This document shows positions 26,201-33,563 of a stretch of DNA of 64,000 nucleotides, piece after piece. Every line of letters starts with the position of its first letter. Position 1 is the stretch's first letter. Source of the DNA: Janthinobacterium sp. 344 (GTDB lineage: Bacteria > Pseudomonadota > Gammaproteobacteria > Burkholderiales > Burkholderiaceae_D); contig NZ_FOKL01000002.1 in NCBI RefSeq assembly GCF_900112025.1, positions 148,339 to 212,338 on the forward strand. Reading direction: 5' to 3'. Under the pieces are notes generated by a model that saw only the letters and a list, made by a program, of their open reading frames with translations, was not told the DNA's origin and ran no database searches. The position numbers and the translations under genes were made by a program.

Positions 26201-26938
26201 GTCGCTGATGTCTTCGATGATCCACACCGTGCCGTCATGCGTATTGAGCGGGTCGACGGCGCGCCCGTGCAGCCGGCTCCAGAACAGCGAGCCATCCTGG
26301 CGCCGCAATTCCAGCTCGGCGCGGAACGGCTTGCCCTTGGAGAGCAGCGGCGCCGCCTCGAGTCCCAGCGCGCGGCAGTCGGCAGCGGAGCGGTACAGCA
26401 CCGCGCCTGGCAAGCCTGTCAGCTGGTGGCGCGCATAGCCGAACATTTCGGCGGCGCGGATATTGCACTCCTCGATGAAACCGCCCTTGGAGAACACGAT
26501 GCCGACGGCCGCGCTTTCCAGGATGGCCTGCTGTTCCAGCAGGGTCTTGCGCAACGCTTGCTGGTCGCGCTGCTGCACGCTGATATCGGCAAACACCAGG
26601 GTCGCGCCGGGCAGGCCGTCGCCGAGCTGCAGGGGCTTGGCCCACACCTGCACGCCGATAGTCGCGCCGCGCCCCTGCAGGCTGCTGTCCCAGTGGCGTT
26701 CGCGGCCCGCCGCGCCCAGCGCGCCGCGCAGCATGCTGGCGCTCGAGGCCCGGTAAGCCTCGCTGAAACAGTCGGCCAGCGGACGGCCCGAGATATCCAT
26801 GCCCAGCAAGGCGTGCAGCGCGTCATTCGCCGCCACCACCATGCCGCCGGCATCGCAGGCACAGGCGGGCAAGGCGATCAGCTGCAAGGCATCGGTGATG
26901 ACATCGGGACTGGCCGGTACGCGGTTCATGGACACCAT
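23267..26938 (-). CDS. Six-PAS GGDEF-EAL cyclic-di-GMP protein
   Basis: Large (1223 aa) sensor-effector with no clear membrane helix. Six consecutive PAS units (about 10-770) repeat the pattern ILDNASVGILF...NPRFAAMFGY. Then comes a diguanylate cyclase domain with an intact GGDEF motif (about 873) and an RxxD inhibitory site (RASD) five residues before it. The phosphodiesterase domain has EVLLRW (about 1001), NLSPRQF, EITE, DDFGTGYSS and AEGVE. All catalytic residues look present, so both synthesis and breakdown of c-di-GMP are possible. An in-frame ATG at 26929 is an alternative start. It is monocistronic and convergent with xthA. Confidence 0.9.
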   Translation of the reverse strand: MVSMNRVPASPDVITDALQLIALPACACDAGGMVVAANDALHALLGMDISGRPLADCFSEAYRASSASMLRGALGAAGRERHWDSSLQGRGATIGVQVWAKPLQLGDGLPGATLVFADISVQQRDQQALRKTLLEQQAILESAAVGIVFSKGGFIEECNIRAAEMFGYARHQLTGLPGAVLYRSAADCRALGLEAAPLLSKGKPFRAELELRRQDGSLFWSRLHGRAVDPLNTHDGTVWIIEDISDHRRDEDQLRRAVLEMQAVMDNAPLAIGFQRDKGVLRYNRRFAECFGFEGDSGVGLPVADLYPSRAAYDNVVRQAAPLLRRGLPFQGEMEMRRRDGSTFWALAYGYVLNPEQQPDRALRDTIWLFDDRSTQKAAEEATRQLMLEQQAILDNASVGILFSRSRLILRCNPRFAAMFGYTQDEMTGRPAADLFPSPAAYEEFGVQATPLLGQGLPYEQDEAQFRRRDGSLFWCRIRAKAVDQEHSEQGTIWILEDVTASRQTQMEVAAIMTNASVSILFTKNRVLTRYNLGFAAMFGYSGDEALGLPGRALYVSQQSYDLLGAAAFPFLSVGKPFQTEVEMMRRDGTTLWAQLIAYVVNPSDPAAGTIWIIEDRTEAKRAEESLRNALLENQAILDSAVLGISVVEGGFNLRSNSKMEELFGYAPGEINGLSVQALYPDMAAWKAARSETARDFEAGRVHMSEYQLVRKDGSRFWARLSGRPFDLAHAHGRSVWLVDDVTARREAAEAVRRARDELELRVQERTAELAGANLLLQGEIVERRQAEARVHHMAYHDNLTGLPNRALLSDRLERAMLASQRTGRKLAVMFIDLDRFKTINDSLGHMTGDLLLKEVAARLCRAVRASDTVARLGGDEFVVLVPGIRGADEAARVAEKIIEALTPAFPLDGHVLHVTPSIGICVYPDDGGDVDALMRHADAAMYHAKGNGRNNYQFFTQTMNQAAALHFDLESSLRTALALQQFELFYQPVIDIATRRLHGMEVLLRWRRPGHGLVLPDRFIPIMEENGLIVPVGEWVMRQACEQSMAWLRQGLQPVPLAVNLSPRQFMHKGLVAAIGNTVRETGISPSLLEFEITETALMQHGEHTLEILRQINAMGLRLSIDDFGTGYSSLAYLKRFPVKKVKIDRAFIKDLEHSGEDRAIVAAIIALADSLQLSAVAEGVETEEQFALLQANGCRYAQGYLFSAPVPAANARMLLERLATA

Positions 26939-27073
26939 GGGACGGTTAAAGGCAAAGTAAGCATGCGCCTGGAGAAAACGCCGCCAGGCATCATGGTGCT
27001 GTCAGATCATAAACCAGTTTCCACGGGTTTTTTCATATTCCTTCTTGGCAATAACTGAAACACCACAGACCAC

Positions 27074-27093
27074 TTGCAACGGGCCTGTTGCAA
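27074..27093. promoter_or_regulatory. Inverted repeat upstream of the PrpR-type gene
   Basis: TTGCAAC (27074-27080) and GTTGCAA (27087-27093) form a perfect 7-bp inverted repeat with a 6-bp spacer, 46 bp before the coding start. A further GTTGCA half-site follows at about 27099, and TGAAAC motifs occur on both sides. It may be the autoregulatory site of the activator. Confidence 0.45.
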
Positions 27094-27139
27094 TGACGTT
27101 GCACGACGAAAATATGAAACAAATCGTTTAGAATAAAGC

Positions 27140-28765
27140 ATGCGCCGCCCTTCCCATCCGCCCCTCGACCACCGCGACAAACCCGTCATCTGGACCGTTT
27201 CCGTCTCGCGCCTGTTCGACCTGTTCCGCGACATCACGCTCGAATACGACGACCTGGCGACGATCGAGCCGATCAACCTGGGCTTCGACGATGCCGTGCG
27301 GCATATCCGCGAACGCATGGCCACCGAGCGCTGCGACGCCGTCATCGCGGCCGGCTCGAACGGCGCCTATCTGAAGGGCCGCCTGTCGGTGCCCGTCATC
27401 ATCGCCAAGGCCAGCGGCTACGACGTGATGCAGGCGCTGGCGCGCGCGCGGCGCATCTCGCCGCAGATCGGCGTCGTCACCTACCAGGACCCGATGCCCG
27501 AACTGGCCGAATTTGCCGCCACCTTCGGCTTCCAGATCGCGCAACGCACGTATGCCACGGAAGAGGATGCGCGCGCGCAGATCAATGAACTCAAGGCTGC
27601 CGGCGTCAAGGCCATCGTCGGCGCGGGCCTCGTCACCGACCTGGCCGAAGAGGCGGGACTGGCCGCCGTCTTCGTATATTCGGCCACAGCCATCCGCCGC
27701 GCCTTCGACGACGCGCTGGAACTGGCGCGCCTGACCCAGCTCGAATCGGGCCGCGGCCGGCGCGCGGTGGTGGCCGACACCCTGCGCGCGCGCCACGGCT
27801 TGCACGATCTGCGCGGCGAATCCGAGGCGATGGAAGCGCTGCGCCAGTCGGTGGTGCTGTATGCGCGCTCGCCGGCGACGGTGCTGATCCAGGGCGAGAC
27901 GGGCAGCGGCAAGGAACTGGTGGCGCAGGCGATCCACCGCGAAAGCCCGCGCAGCCTGGGCGCGAACCGCCCCTTCATCGCCATCAATTGCGGCGCCATC
28001 GCCGAGTCCTTGCTGGAATCGGAACTGTTCGGCCACGAAGACGGCGCCTTTACGGGCGCGCGCCGGGGCGGCCATGCGGGCCTGTTCGAGGCGGCCAACC
28101 ATGGCACGCTGTTCCTCGACGAAATCGGCGAAATGCCGCTGGCCCTGCAAACGCGCTTGCTGCGCGTGCTGGAAGAGCGCGAAGTGGTGCGCGTGGGCGG
28201 CACGCGCCCCATCGCCATCAACGTGCGCATCATCAGCGCCACGCACTGCGACCTGGAACAGCGCATCCGCGAAGGCCGCTTCCGCGCCGACCTGTTCTAC
28301 CGCCTGGCCGTGCTGCGCCTGCACCTGCCGGCCCTGCGCGAACGCGCCAGCGACATCCCCGGCCTGGCCGAATGGTCATTGAAAAACGCGCTGGCCGCCC
28401 TTGGCGCGCGCCCGCATCCGAACCTGCACGCGGAAATTACCGGCTGCGCGCCGCTGCTGCGCCGCTACGCCTGGCCCGGCAATGTGCGCGAACTGCGCAA
28501 TCTGGCCGAGCGCCTGGCCTTGTTCCTGGCCGCCGAGCCGCTGCAGGCGCTGACGCCCGCTTTTGTCCTGGGCGTGGCGCCGGAACTGGCGCAGGGCGCC
28601 ATCGCGGTGGCGCCCCCGGCCGCGCCAGTGGCCATCGCCGCGCCGCGCCTGGAAGAGGAAAGCGCCAGCGCCGTGCTGGCGCGCTTCGGCGGGCGCCGCG
28701 ACGCGGCCGCCAGCTACCTGGGCATCAGCCGCACCACCCTGTGGCGCCGCCTGCGCAGCGGCTGA
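27140..28765 (+). CDS. prpR: PrpR-type sigma-54 activator
   Basis: Enhancer-binding protein of 541 aa. The N-terminal PrpR_N sensor domain (about 15-195) resembles the propionate/2-methylcitrate sensor. The AAA+ core shows Walker A GETGSGKE (about 252-259) and the sigma-54 contact loop GAFTGA (about 300). A FIS-like helix-turn-helix ends the protein ([15 protein letters not shown]). PrpR normally activates prpBCD when 2-methylcitrate accumulates, but none of those genes is adjacent. The next gene is a PhyH-type oxygenase, so the target here may differ. Confidence 0.85.
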   Translation: MRRPSHPPLDHRDKPVIWTVSVSRLFDLFRDITLEYDDLATIEPINLGFDDAVRHIRERMATERCDAVIAAGSNGAYLKGRLSVPVIIAKASGYDVMQALARARRISPQIGVVTYQDPMPELAEFAATFGFQIAQRTYATEEDARAQINELKAAGVKAIVGAGLVTDLAEEAGLAAVFVYSATAIRRAFDDALELARLTQLESGRGRRAVVADTLRARHGLHDLRGESEAMEALRQSVVLYARSPATVLIQGETGSGKELVAQAIHRESPRSLGANRPFIAINCGAIAESLLESELFGHEDGAFTGARRGGHAGLFEAANHGTLFLDEIGEMPLALQTRLLRVLEEREVVRVGGTRPIAINVRIISATHCDLEQRIREGRFRADLFYRLAVLRLHLPALRERASDIPGLAEWSLKNALAALGARPHPNLHAEITGCAPLLRRYAWPGNVRELRNLAERLALFLAAEPLQALTPAFVLGVAPELAQGAIAVAPPAAPVAIAAPRLEEESASAVLARFGGRRDAAASYLGISRTTLWRRLRSG

Positions 28766-28791
28766 TTTTTCATTCTTTCAAAGGCGACAGC

Positions 28792-29718
28792 ATGGACGAC
28801 TGGCCTCATTTGCACGCGCTATGGCAGCGCTGTACCCGCCCCGCCGGCCAAGGCCGACCCGCTGGCCTGGCGCGCGACCAGCAGGACCTCAAAGCCCTGT
28901 ACGCGCGCGGCATCTCGCTGGAAGACACGCTGCTGTTCCTGTACCAGCAGCGGCCCACGCTGGAAGCCTTCACGGCCTGGCTGGCCGCCCGCACGCGGCC
29001 GCGCCCGGCCCACGCCGGCAGCGCGCACGAGGACGTGCTGTCGGCCGACGAGCTGCGGCATTTCGAAGAACACGGCTACCTGGTGCTGCGCGGCGTGGTG
29101 CCGCCGGCGCAATGCGCGGCGGCCCGGCAAGCCATCTGGGATTACCTGGCCGCCAGCGCCGGCGAGTCCGCATCGTGGTACCGGCCGCACCCGGGCAAGC
29201 GGGGCTTGATGCTGCAGTTTTCCGACCATCCTGCGCTAGAAGAGAACCGCCACAACGTCCATATCCGCCACGCCTGCCAGCAGCTGTACGGCAGCGGCAC
29301 GCGCATTTATCCCAGCATCGACAAGGTGAGCTTCAATCCGCCGCAAACGCCGGAGCAGCACTTCGCCGGCAGCGCCCTGCACTGGGACGTCAGCCTGCAG
29401 CTGCCGATTCCGTTCAAGCTGCAGGGCATGCTGTACCTGAGCGATTGCCCCGCGCGGCATGGCGCCTTCCACTGCGTGCCCGGCTTCCAGCACCGCATCG
29501 GCGCTTGGCTGCAAGGCGTGCCAGCCGGCCATGCACCGCGCGCCTGGGCCGTGGAGCAGCTGCAGCTGGTCCCCGTCGAGGGCAAGGCCGGCGATTTCAT
29601 CGTCTGGCACCAGGCCCTGCCCCATTGCGCCACGCCCAACCACGGCCCCGCACCGCGCATGGTGCAGTACCTGACGTACCTGCCCGAGGAGTGCCCGGAT
29701 CACGATGAGTGGCTCTGA
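28792..29718 (+). CDS. Phytanoyl-CoA dioxygenase (PhyH) family protein
   Basis: Putative Fe(II)/2-oxoglutarate oxygenase of 308 aa. The iron-binding HxD appears in SALHWDVSLQ (about 205). A distal His is probably within WHQALPHCATPN (about 275), and the 2-oxoglutarate Arg probably in PRMVQYL. An N-terminal helical extension (about 1-85) precedes the jellyroll. Start ATG 28792 follows AAAGG; a longer frame from 27988 runs through the prpR gene in another frame and is a shadow. It is 26 nt after prpR and probably co-transcribed. Substrate unknown. Confidence 0.8.
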   Translation: MDDWPHLHALWQRCTRPAGQGRPAGLARDQQDLKALYARGISLEDTLLFLYQQRPTLEAFTAWLAARTRPRPAHAGSAHEDVLSADELRHFEEHGYLVLRGVVPPAQCAAARQAIWDYLAASAGESASWYRPHPGKRGLMLQFSDHPALEENRHNVHIRHACQQLYGSGTRIYPSIDKVSFNPPQTPEQHFAGSALHWDVSLQLPIPFKLQGMLYLSDCPARHGAFHCVPGFQHRIGAWLQGVPAGHAPRAWAVEQLQLVPVEGKAGDFIVWHQALPHCATPNHGPAPRMVQYLTYLPEECPDHDEWL

Positions 29719-29901
29719 GCCACCCACCCCCGCCTGCCGCCGTTCATCCTGCCGCCAGCCGCCACCTTGCGGCCATCGGTGCCGGCGTGGGCCGGTGGCA
29801 CCCGTCGCAGCGCAGCGGCGGCGCCACGCAGTCGACAAGCCGGCCAGGGATGCCGCATGCGCGCGCGGCCAGGCATGGGCGTCACCCGGCCGCCAGCGGG
29901 C

Positions 29902-32900
29902 TTACTTCAGCGCGGGAATCGCCTGTGGCTGGAAGGCCGGACGCGGCTGCTCCTTGAGCTTTTTCGCCAGCATGTCCAGCGCCACCTCCAGCTGGCGGTC
30001 GGCGCCATTGAAGGTGGCGTGCGGCGGATTCTCCACCTCGACGTCCGGCACCACGCCCACGCCTTCGATCAGCCACTGGCCGTCGATGCCGAACTGGCCG
30101 TTCTCCGCCACGCGCGCCATGCCGTTGTCGGCCAGCCGCGTATTGTCGCTGAGCCAGACGCCGGCGCCGGCCGTGCGCTTGCCCACCAGCGGCGCCAGTT
30201 TCAATGCCTTGATGCCGGCGGCGAAGGTCTCGCCATCCGAATACGTGAGCTCGTCGACCAGCACCACCAGGTGGCCGCGGAAGGTGTTCTGCATGTTCGA
30301 CGAGGGCTGCACGCCTGGCGGTGCCCAGAAGGCCCAGGCCTTGCGCAGCAGCTTTTCGATGATCCAGCTGTCGATATTGCCGCCGTTATTGCGCCGCACG
30401 TCGATGATCAGGCCTTCGCGGTTGATATTGGCGTAGAAGTCGCGCGCGAACGAGGCGATGTCGTTGGGGCCCATGGCGCGCAGGTGCAGGTAGCCGATGC
30501 GTCCCTGCGAGGCGGCCGCCACCTGCTCGGCGCGGCTCAGTTCCCAGTCGCCATAGCGCAGCGCCGTCTGTTTCACCATGTTGACGGGCTTGACGATGAC
30601 GGCGCGCGGCGCGCCATTGCCCCGTTTGACCTGCAGCAGCACCTGCTTGTCCGCCTGGTTCAGCAGCAGGTCGCTGATGTCGCGCGCGGCCAATACGTCC
30701 TTGCCATTGACGGCCGTGATCACGTCGCCTTCGCGCACGTCGACCTCGGGGCGCGACAGCGGCGCGCGCGCCGACGGCAGCTCCGCCTCGCTGCGGTAGA
30801 TATGTTCAACCTGGTAGCCGCCTGCCGTGCGCGCCAGGACGGCGCCCAGGCCGGCCGGCGTGCCTTCCTGCTCCGTGCGGCGCAATTCGCCGGGCCGGAT
30901 CTGCGAATGCAAGGCGCCCACTTCGGCCACCATCATGCCGAGTAAATCATTGAGTTCGGCGCGGTCCGTGACGCGCTCGACCAGCGGCGCATACTTGTCG
31001 CGCGCGGCCTTCCAGTCCACGCCGCGCATCTTCGCGTCATACAGGAAGTCGCGGTGCAAGCGCCAGGCGTCGTTGAACATCTGCTTCCATTCCAGGCGCG
31101 GGTTCGAGACGAACGTCCAGTCGTCGATTTTTACTTTCGCCTTCGACAGGTCGGCCGGCAGCTTGGCGCCCGCCTCGATGACCAGCATCTCGCCCGGGCC
31201 GTTTTCGGCCGACGTGCGGTAGTACAAATGCTTTTTATCCTGGGCCAGGTCGAATTCGCGCACGTTTGCCACCAGCAGTTCCGGCTTCGAGCCGGTATTG
31301 CCGATCGCCAAGGTCTTCAGGCTGAACTTGCGCTCGCTGCCTTCGCGCTCGAGAAAATACAGGCGCTTGTCATCGACGGCCAGCGCATCGTAGTTGCCCG
31401 CTGGCAGTGGCACTTCGTACAGGCGCTCGGCCAGGCCCTTGAGGACGACGTCCGGCAAGCTGGCGGGCGCCTTTTTCACGGCCGCCTTGCCGCCGGCCTT
31501 TTCCAGTGCCTTTTCCGCCGCCAGTTCGGCCGCCTTTTCATCATCCGTCTCGGCCGGCTTGACGCCGGGGCGGCTCAGCTCATCGTCGGGCTGGAACGGG
31601 AAGCGGTTGCCCGGCTGCAGCGCCAGCGCATACACGCCGATGCGCTTGTCGAATACGGGACCCATGTTGCGGTCGCCCCAGGGCGAACCGTTGGCCAGCT
31701 GAAAATTGCGCGCCGACATGAAATACAGCCATTTCCCATCTGGGGAAAACACGGGCGAAGCGGAGGTGTAACGGTCGCTGGTGACGAATTGCAGCTGTTT
31801 CGAGGCGAGGTTGTAGACGCCGATCTGCTCGCGCTGCTCGTTGCTGGCCACCCGCACGATGGCCAGGTTGCGGCTGTCGGGCGACCATTGCACTTCGTCG
31901 TGCTTGTCCACGCCCGCCTTGCCCGCGTCGTCGATCAGCTGGTTGCCTTTGTTCGCCAGGTCCAGCAGCCAGAAGCGGCCCTTCTTGTCCGTGTGCGCCA
32001 GCCAGCGGCCATCCGGCGACGGGTACAGTTTCCAGCGGTGGTTATTGCCCTGCGTCGTCAGCTGCTCGCCCTTGCCCGAGCCATCGGCCGCGTACTTCCA
32101 GATTTCGTTCTCGCCGCTCGTGTCGACGATGGCGAAGACGGATTTCTCGTCGCTGGAAAAGACGGCGTCGCGCGCCCGCGCGCCTTCCGGTATGGCGATG
32201 TCGACGCGGCGCAGGCTGCCCGTGCCGGCGATGCTGACACGGCCCCTGGCGGTGAGGATGATGCGCTCGTCCTTGCCGGACAGCTGCACGTTGGAGAGCG
32301 TATCGAGCGGCGAGCGGATCTGGCGCGCGCGCTGCTGGTCGAAGTCGGACACCAGGCTGATGGCCAGCGGCGGCGAGACGGAAGCCGATGCCGCTGGCGC
32401 GGCCAGGTCCAGCACGTGCAAGTCCGCGCCCAGCTGGTAGACGATCTTGCCGTCGCCCAGGGACGCATTGCGCACGTCCCACTGCGTGTGGGCCGTCAAT
32501 GCGCGGCGGTCGGAACCATCGGGCAGCATGCTCCACAGATTGTCGCTGCCGCCCGCGTCGCTGATGTAGTAGACGCGGCCCTGCCACCACATGGGGCGCT
32601 TGTTGTTGCCGGCCAACACCGCCGCATCCTGATGCATGGGCACGGCTTCCGTCTTGCCGCCCAGCGCATAGCGCCACAGCGTCGCATGCGCGCCGCCACG
32701 GTAGTTGCGCACATTGTCATTCGTCATGGCCAGGCCGAAGCGCGTGAAATACAAGGTCGTGCCGGCATCGTCGAGCACGGCGTCATTCGCATCGGCCACG
32801 GGAAACACGCGGCGCGTCTGTTTCACGGGATCGATGGCGGCGACGATGCGGCGCGAGGCGGGACCGTCCGTATTCTGCGTGCTGACCAGCACTTCGCCCT

Positions 32901-33264
32901 GCGCCGTCCAGCCCAGCACCAGCACGCCGCCATTGTCGTACGAGATGCGGCGCGGCAAGCCGCCCGCCAGCGGCATCACATACGCTTCCTGCGCGCCCTC
33001 GTATGAGGCGGAAAACGCCAGCCACTGCCCGTCGCGCGAAATCGCCGCGTTCGTTTCATAGCCGGGATGCGTGGTCAGGCGCTGCGCCGCGCCACCGCGT
33101 AGATTGCTTTTCCACAGATCGCCTTCGGCCGTAAAGACAACGGTATCGCCGCGCACGGCGGGAAAGCGGAAATAGCTGCCGGCGGGCGCGGCAGCGGCGG
33201 CCGCAGCGTTAGCCAGCATTCCGGAGGACAACAGCAGCAAGGCGAGAGTTCGGGAAATTTTCAT
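29902..33264 (-). CDS. Tricorn-like S41 protease, exported
   Basis: Protein of 1120 aa. It has a signal peptide (about 1-26, ANAAAAAAA), two beta-propeller regions made of PD40/WD-like repeats (about 30-600), a tricorn C1 region, a PDZ domain (about 800-890) and a C-terminal S41 peptidase core. The nucleophile Ser is in TYSDGETF (about 1009) and a catalytic His in GALHSQI (about 787). Archaeal tricorn trims peptides downstream of the proteasome; bacterial relatives with signal peptides act in the periplasm or outside. The ATG at 33264 gives the signal peptide; 26 further residues upstream from 33342 lack sense. Confidence 0.88.
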   Translation of the reverse strand: MKISRTLALLLLSSGMLANAAAAAAAPAGSYFRFPAVRGDTVVFTAEGDLWKSNLRGGAAQRLTTHPGYETNAAISRDGQWLAFSASYEGAQEAYVMPLAGGLPRRISYDNGGVLVLGWTAQGEVLVSTQNTDGPASRRIVAAIDPVKQTRRVFPVADANDAVLDDAGTTLYFTRFGLAMTNDNVRNYRGGAHATLWRYALGGKTEAVPMHQDAAVLAGNNKRPMWWQGRVYYISDAGGSDNLWSMLPDGSDRRALTAHTQWDVRNASLGDGKIVYQLGADLHVLDLAAPAASASVSPPLAISLVSDFDQQRARQIRSPLDTLSNVQLSGKDERIILTARGRVSIAGTGSLRRVDIAIPEGARARDAVFSSDEKSVFAIVDTSGENEIWKYAADGSGKGEQLTTQGNNHRWKLYPSPDGRWLAHTDKKGRFWLLDLANKGNQLIDDAGKAGVDKHDEVQWSPDSRNLAIVRVASNEQREQIGVYNLASKQLQFVTSDRYTSASPVFSPDGKWLYFMSARNFQLANGSPWGDRNMGPVFDKRIGVYALALQPGNRFPFQPDDELSRPGVKPAETDDEKAAELAAEKALEKAGGKAAVKKAPASLPDVVLKGLAERLYEVPLPAGNYDALAVDDKRLYFLEREGSERKFSLKTLAIGNTGSKPELLVANVREFDLAQDKKHLYYRTSAENGPGEMLVIEAGAKLPADLSKAKVKIDDWTFVSNPRLEWKQMFNDAWRLHRDFLYDAKMRGVDWKAARDKYAPLVERVTDRAELNDLLGMMVAEVGALHSQIRPGELRRTEQEGTPAGLGAVLARTAGGYQVEHIYRSEAELPSARAPLSRPEVDVREGDVITAVNGKDVLAARDISDLLLNQADKQVLLQVKRGNGAPRAVIVKPVNMVKQTALRYGDWELSRAEQVAAASQGRIGYLHLRAMGPNDIASFARDFYANINREGLIIDVRRNNGGNIDSWIIEKLLRKAWAFWAPPGVQPSSNMQNTFRGHLVVLVDELTYSDGETFAAGIKALKLAPLVGKRTAGAGVWLSDNTRLADNGMARVAENGQFGIDGQWLIEGVGVVPDVEVENPPHATFNGADRQLEVALDMLAKKLKEQPRPAFQPQAIPALK

Positions 33265-33373
33265 GTGGGCATCCAGATAGCGGTCAGGTGGCATGGACAT
33301 CATGTCGATACCGGACAGCAATTCTGGCATAACCGCGACCAAAGAAAACCTTCTTTATTGCCCACAAAAACGT

Positions 33374-33409
33374 AAAAAAACCCGCGCCACTTGCGTGGGC
33401 GGGTTTTTT
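33374..33409 (-). terminator. Intrinsic terminator of clpS-clpA
   Basis: A-tract, CCCGC, GCCAC, loop TTGC, then GTGGGC, GGG and T-tract form a long hairpin that has T runs in both directions. It lies 154 nt beyond the clpA stop and also insulates the tricorn gene promoter. The rest of 33265-33420 shows no gene. Confidence 0.85.
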
Positions 33410-33420
33410 GACAAGAGCAG

Positions 33421-33551
33421 AAATGCGCTGAACGCCGAACAAAACCGTAGCGAGCGGCAGCGAGTTGCGGCCGAGAAGCGGAACTGTGCAAAGCACGGGG
33501 CCGCCGAGGCAGTGAGCATCGGAGGCCGCAAATCGCGGCGCGCAGTAGGTT
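33421..33551 (-). repeat. Foldable dispersed repeat, clpA 3' copy
   Basis: Second copy of the element found behind pepA (20075-20194), here read on the minus strand between the clpA stop and its terminator. TTGCGGCC and GGCCGCAA, 8-bp perfect arms, enclose about 50 nt. Downstream blocks CCGCTCGC and ACGGTTTTGT are shared with the other copy. The orientation relative to the upstream gene is the same in both. Confidence 0.6.
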
Positions 33552-33563
33552 TGGTTCGGTGTT

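Noticed and set aside
27988-29718. Long open frame running from within prpR into the PhyH gene
   Set aside because: Its first 268 codons are out of frame with prpR and have shadow composition. The ATG at 28792 with a ribosome site is the true start.
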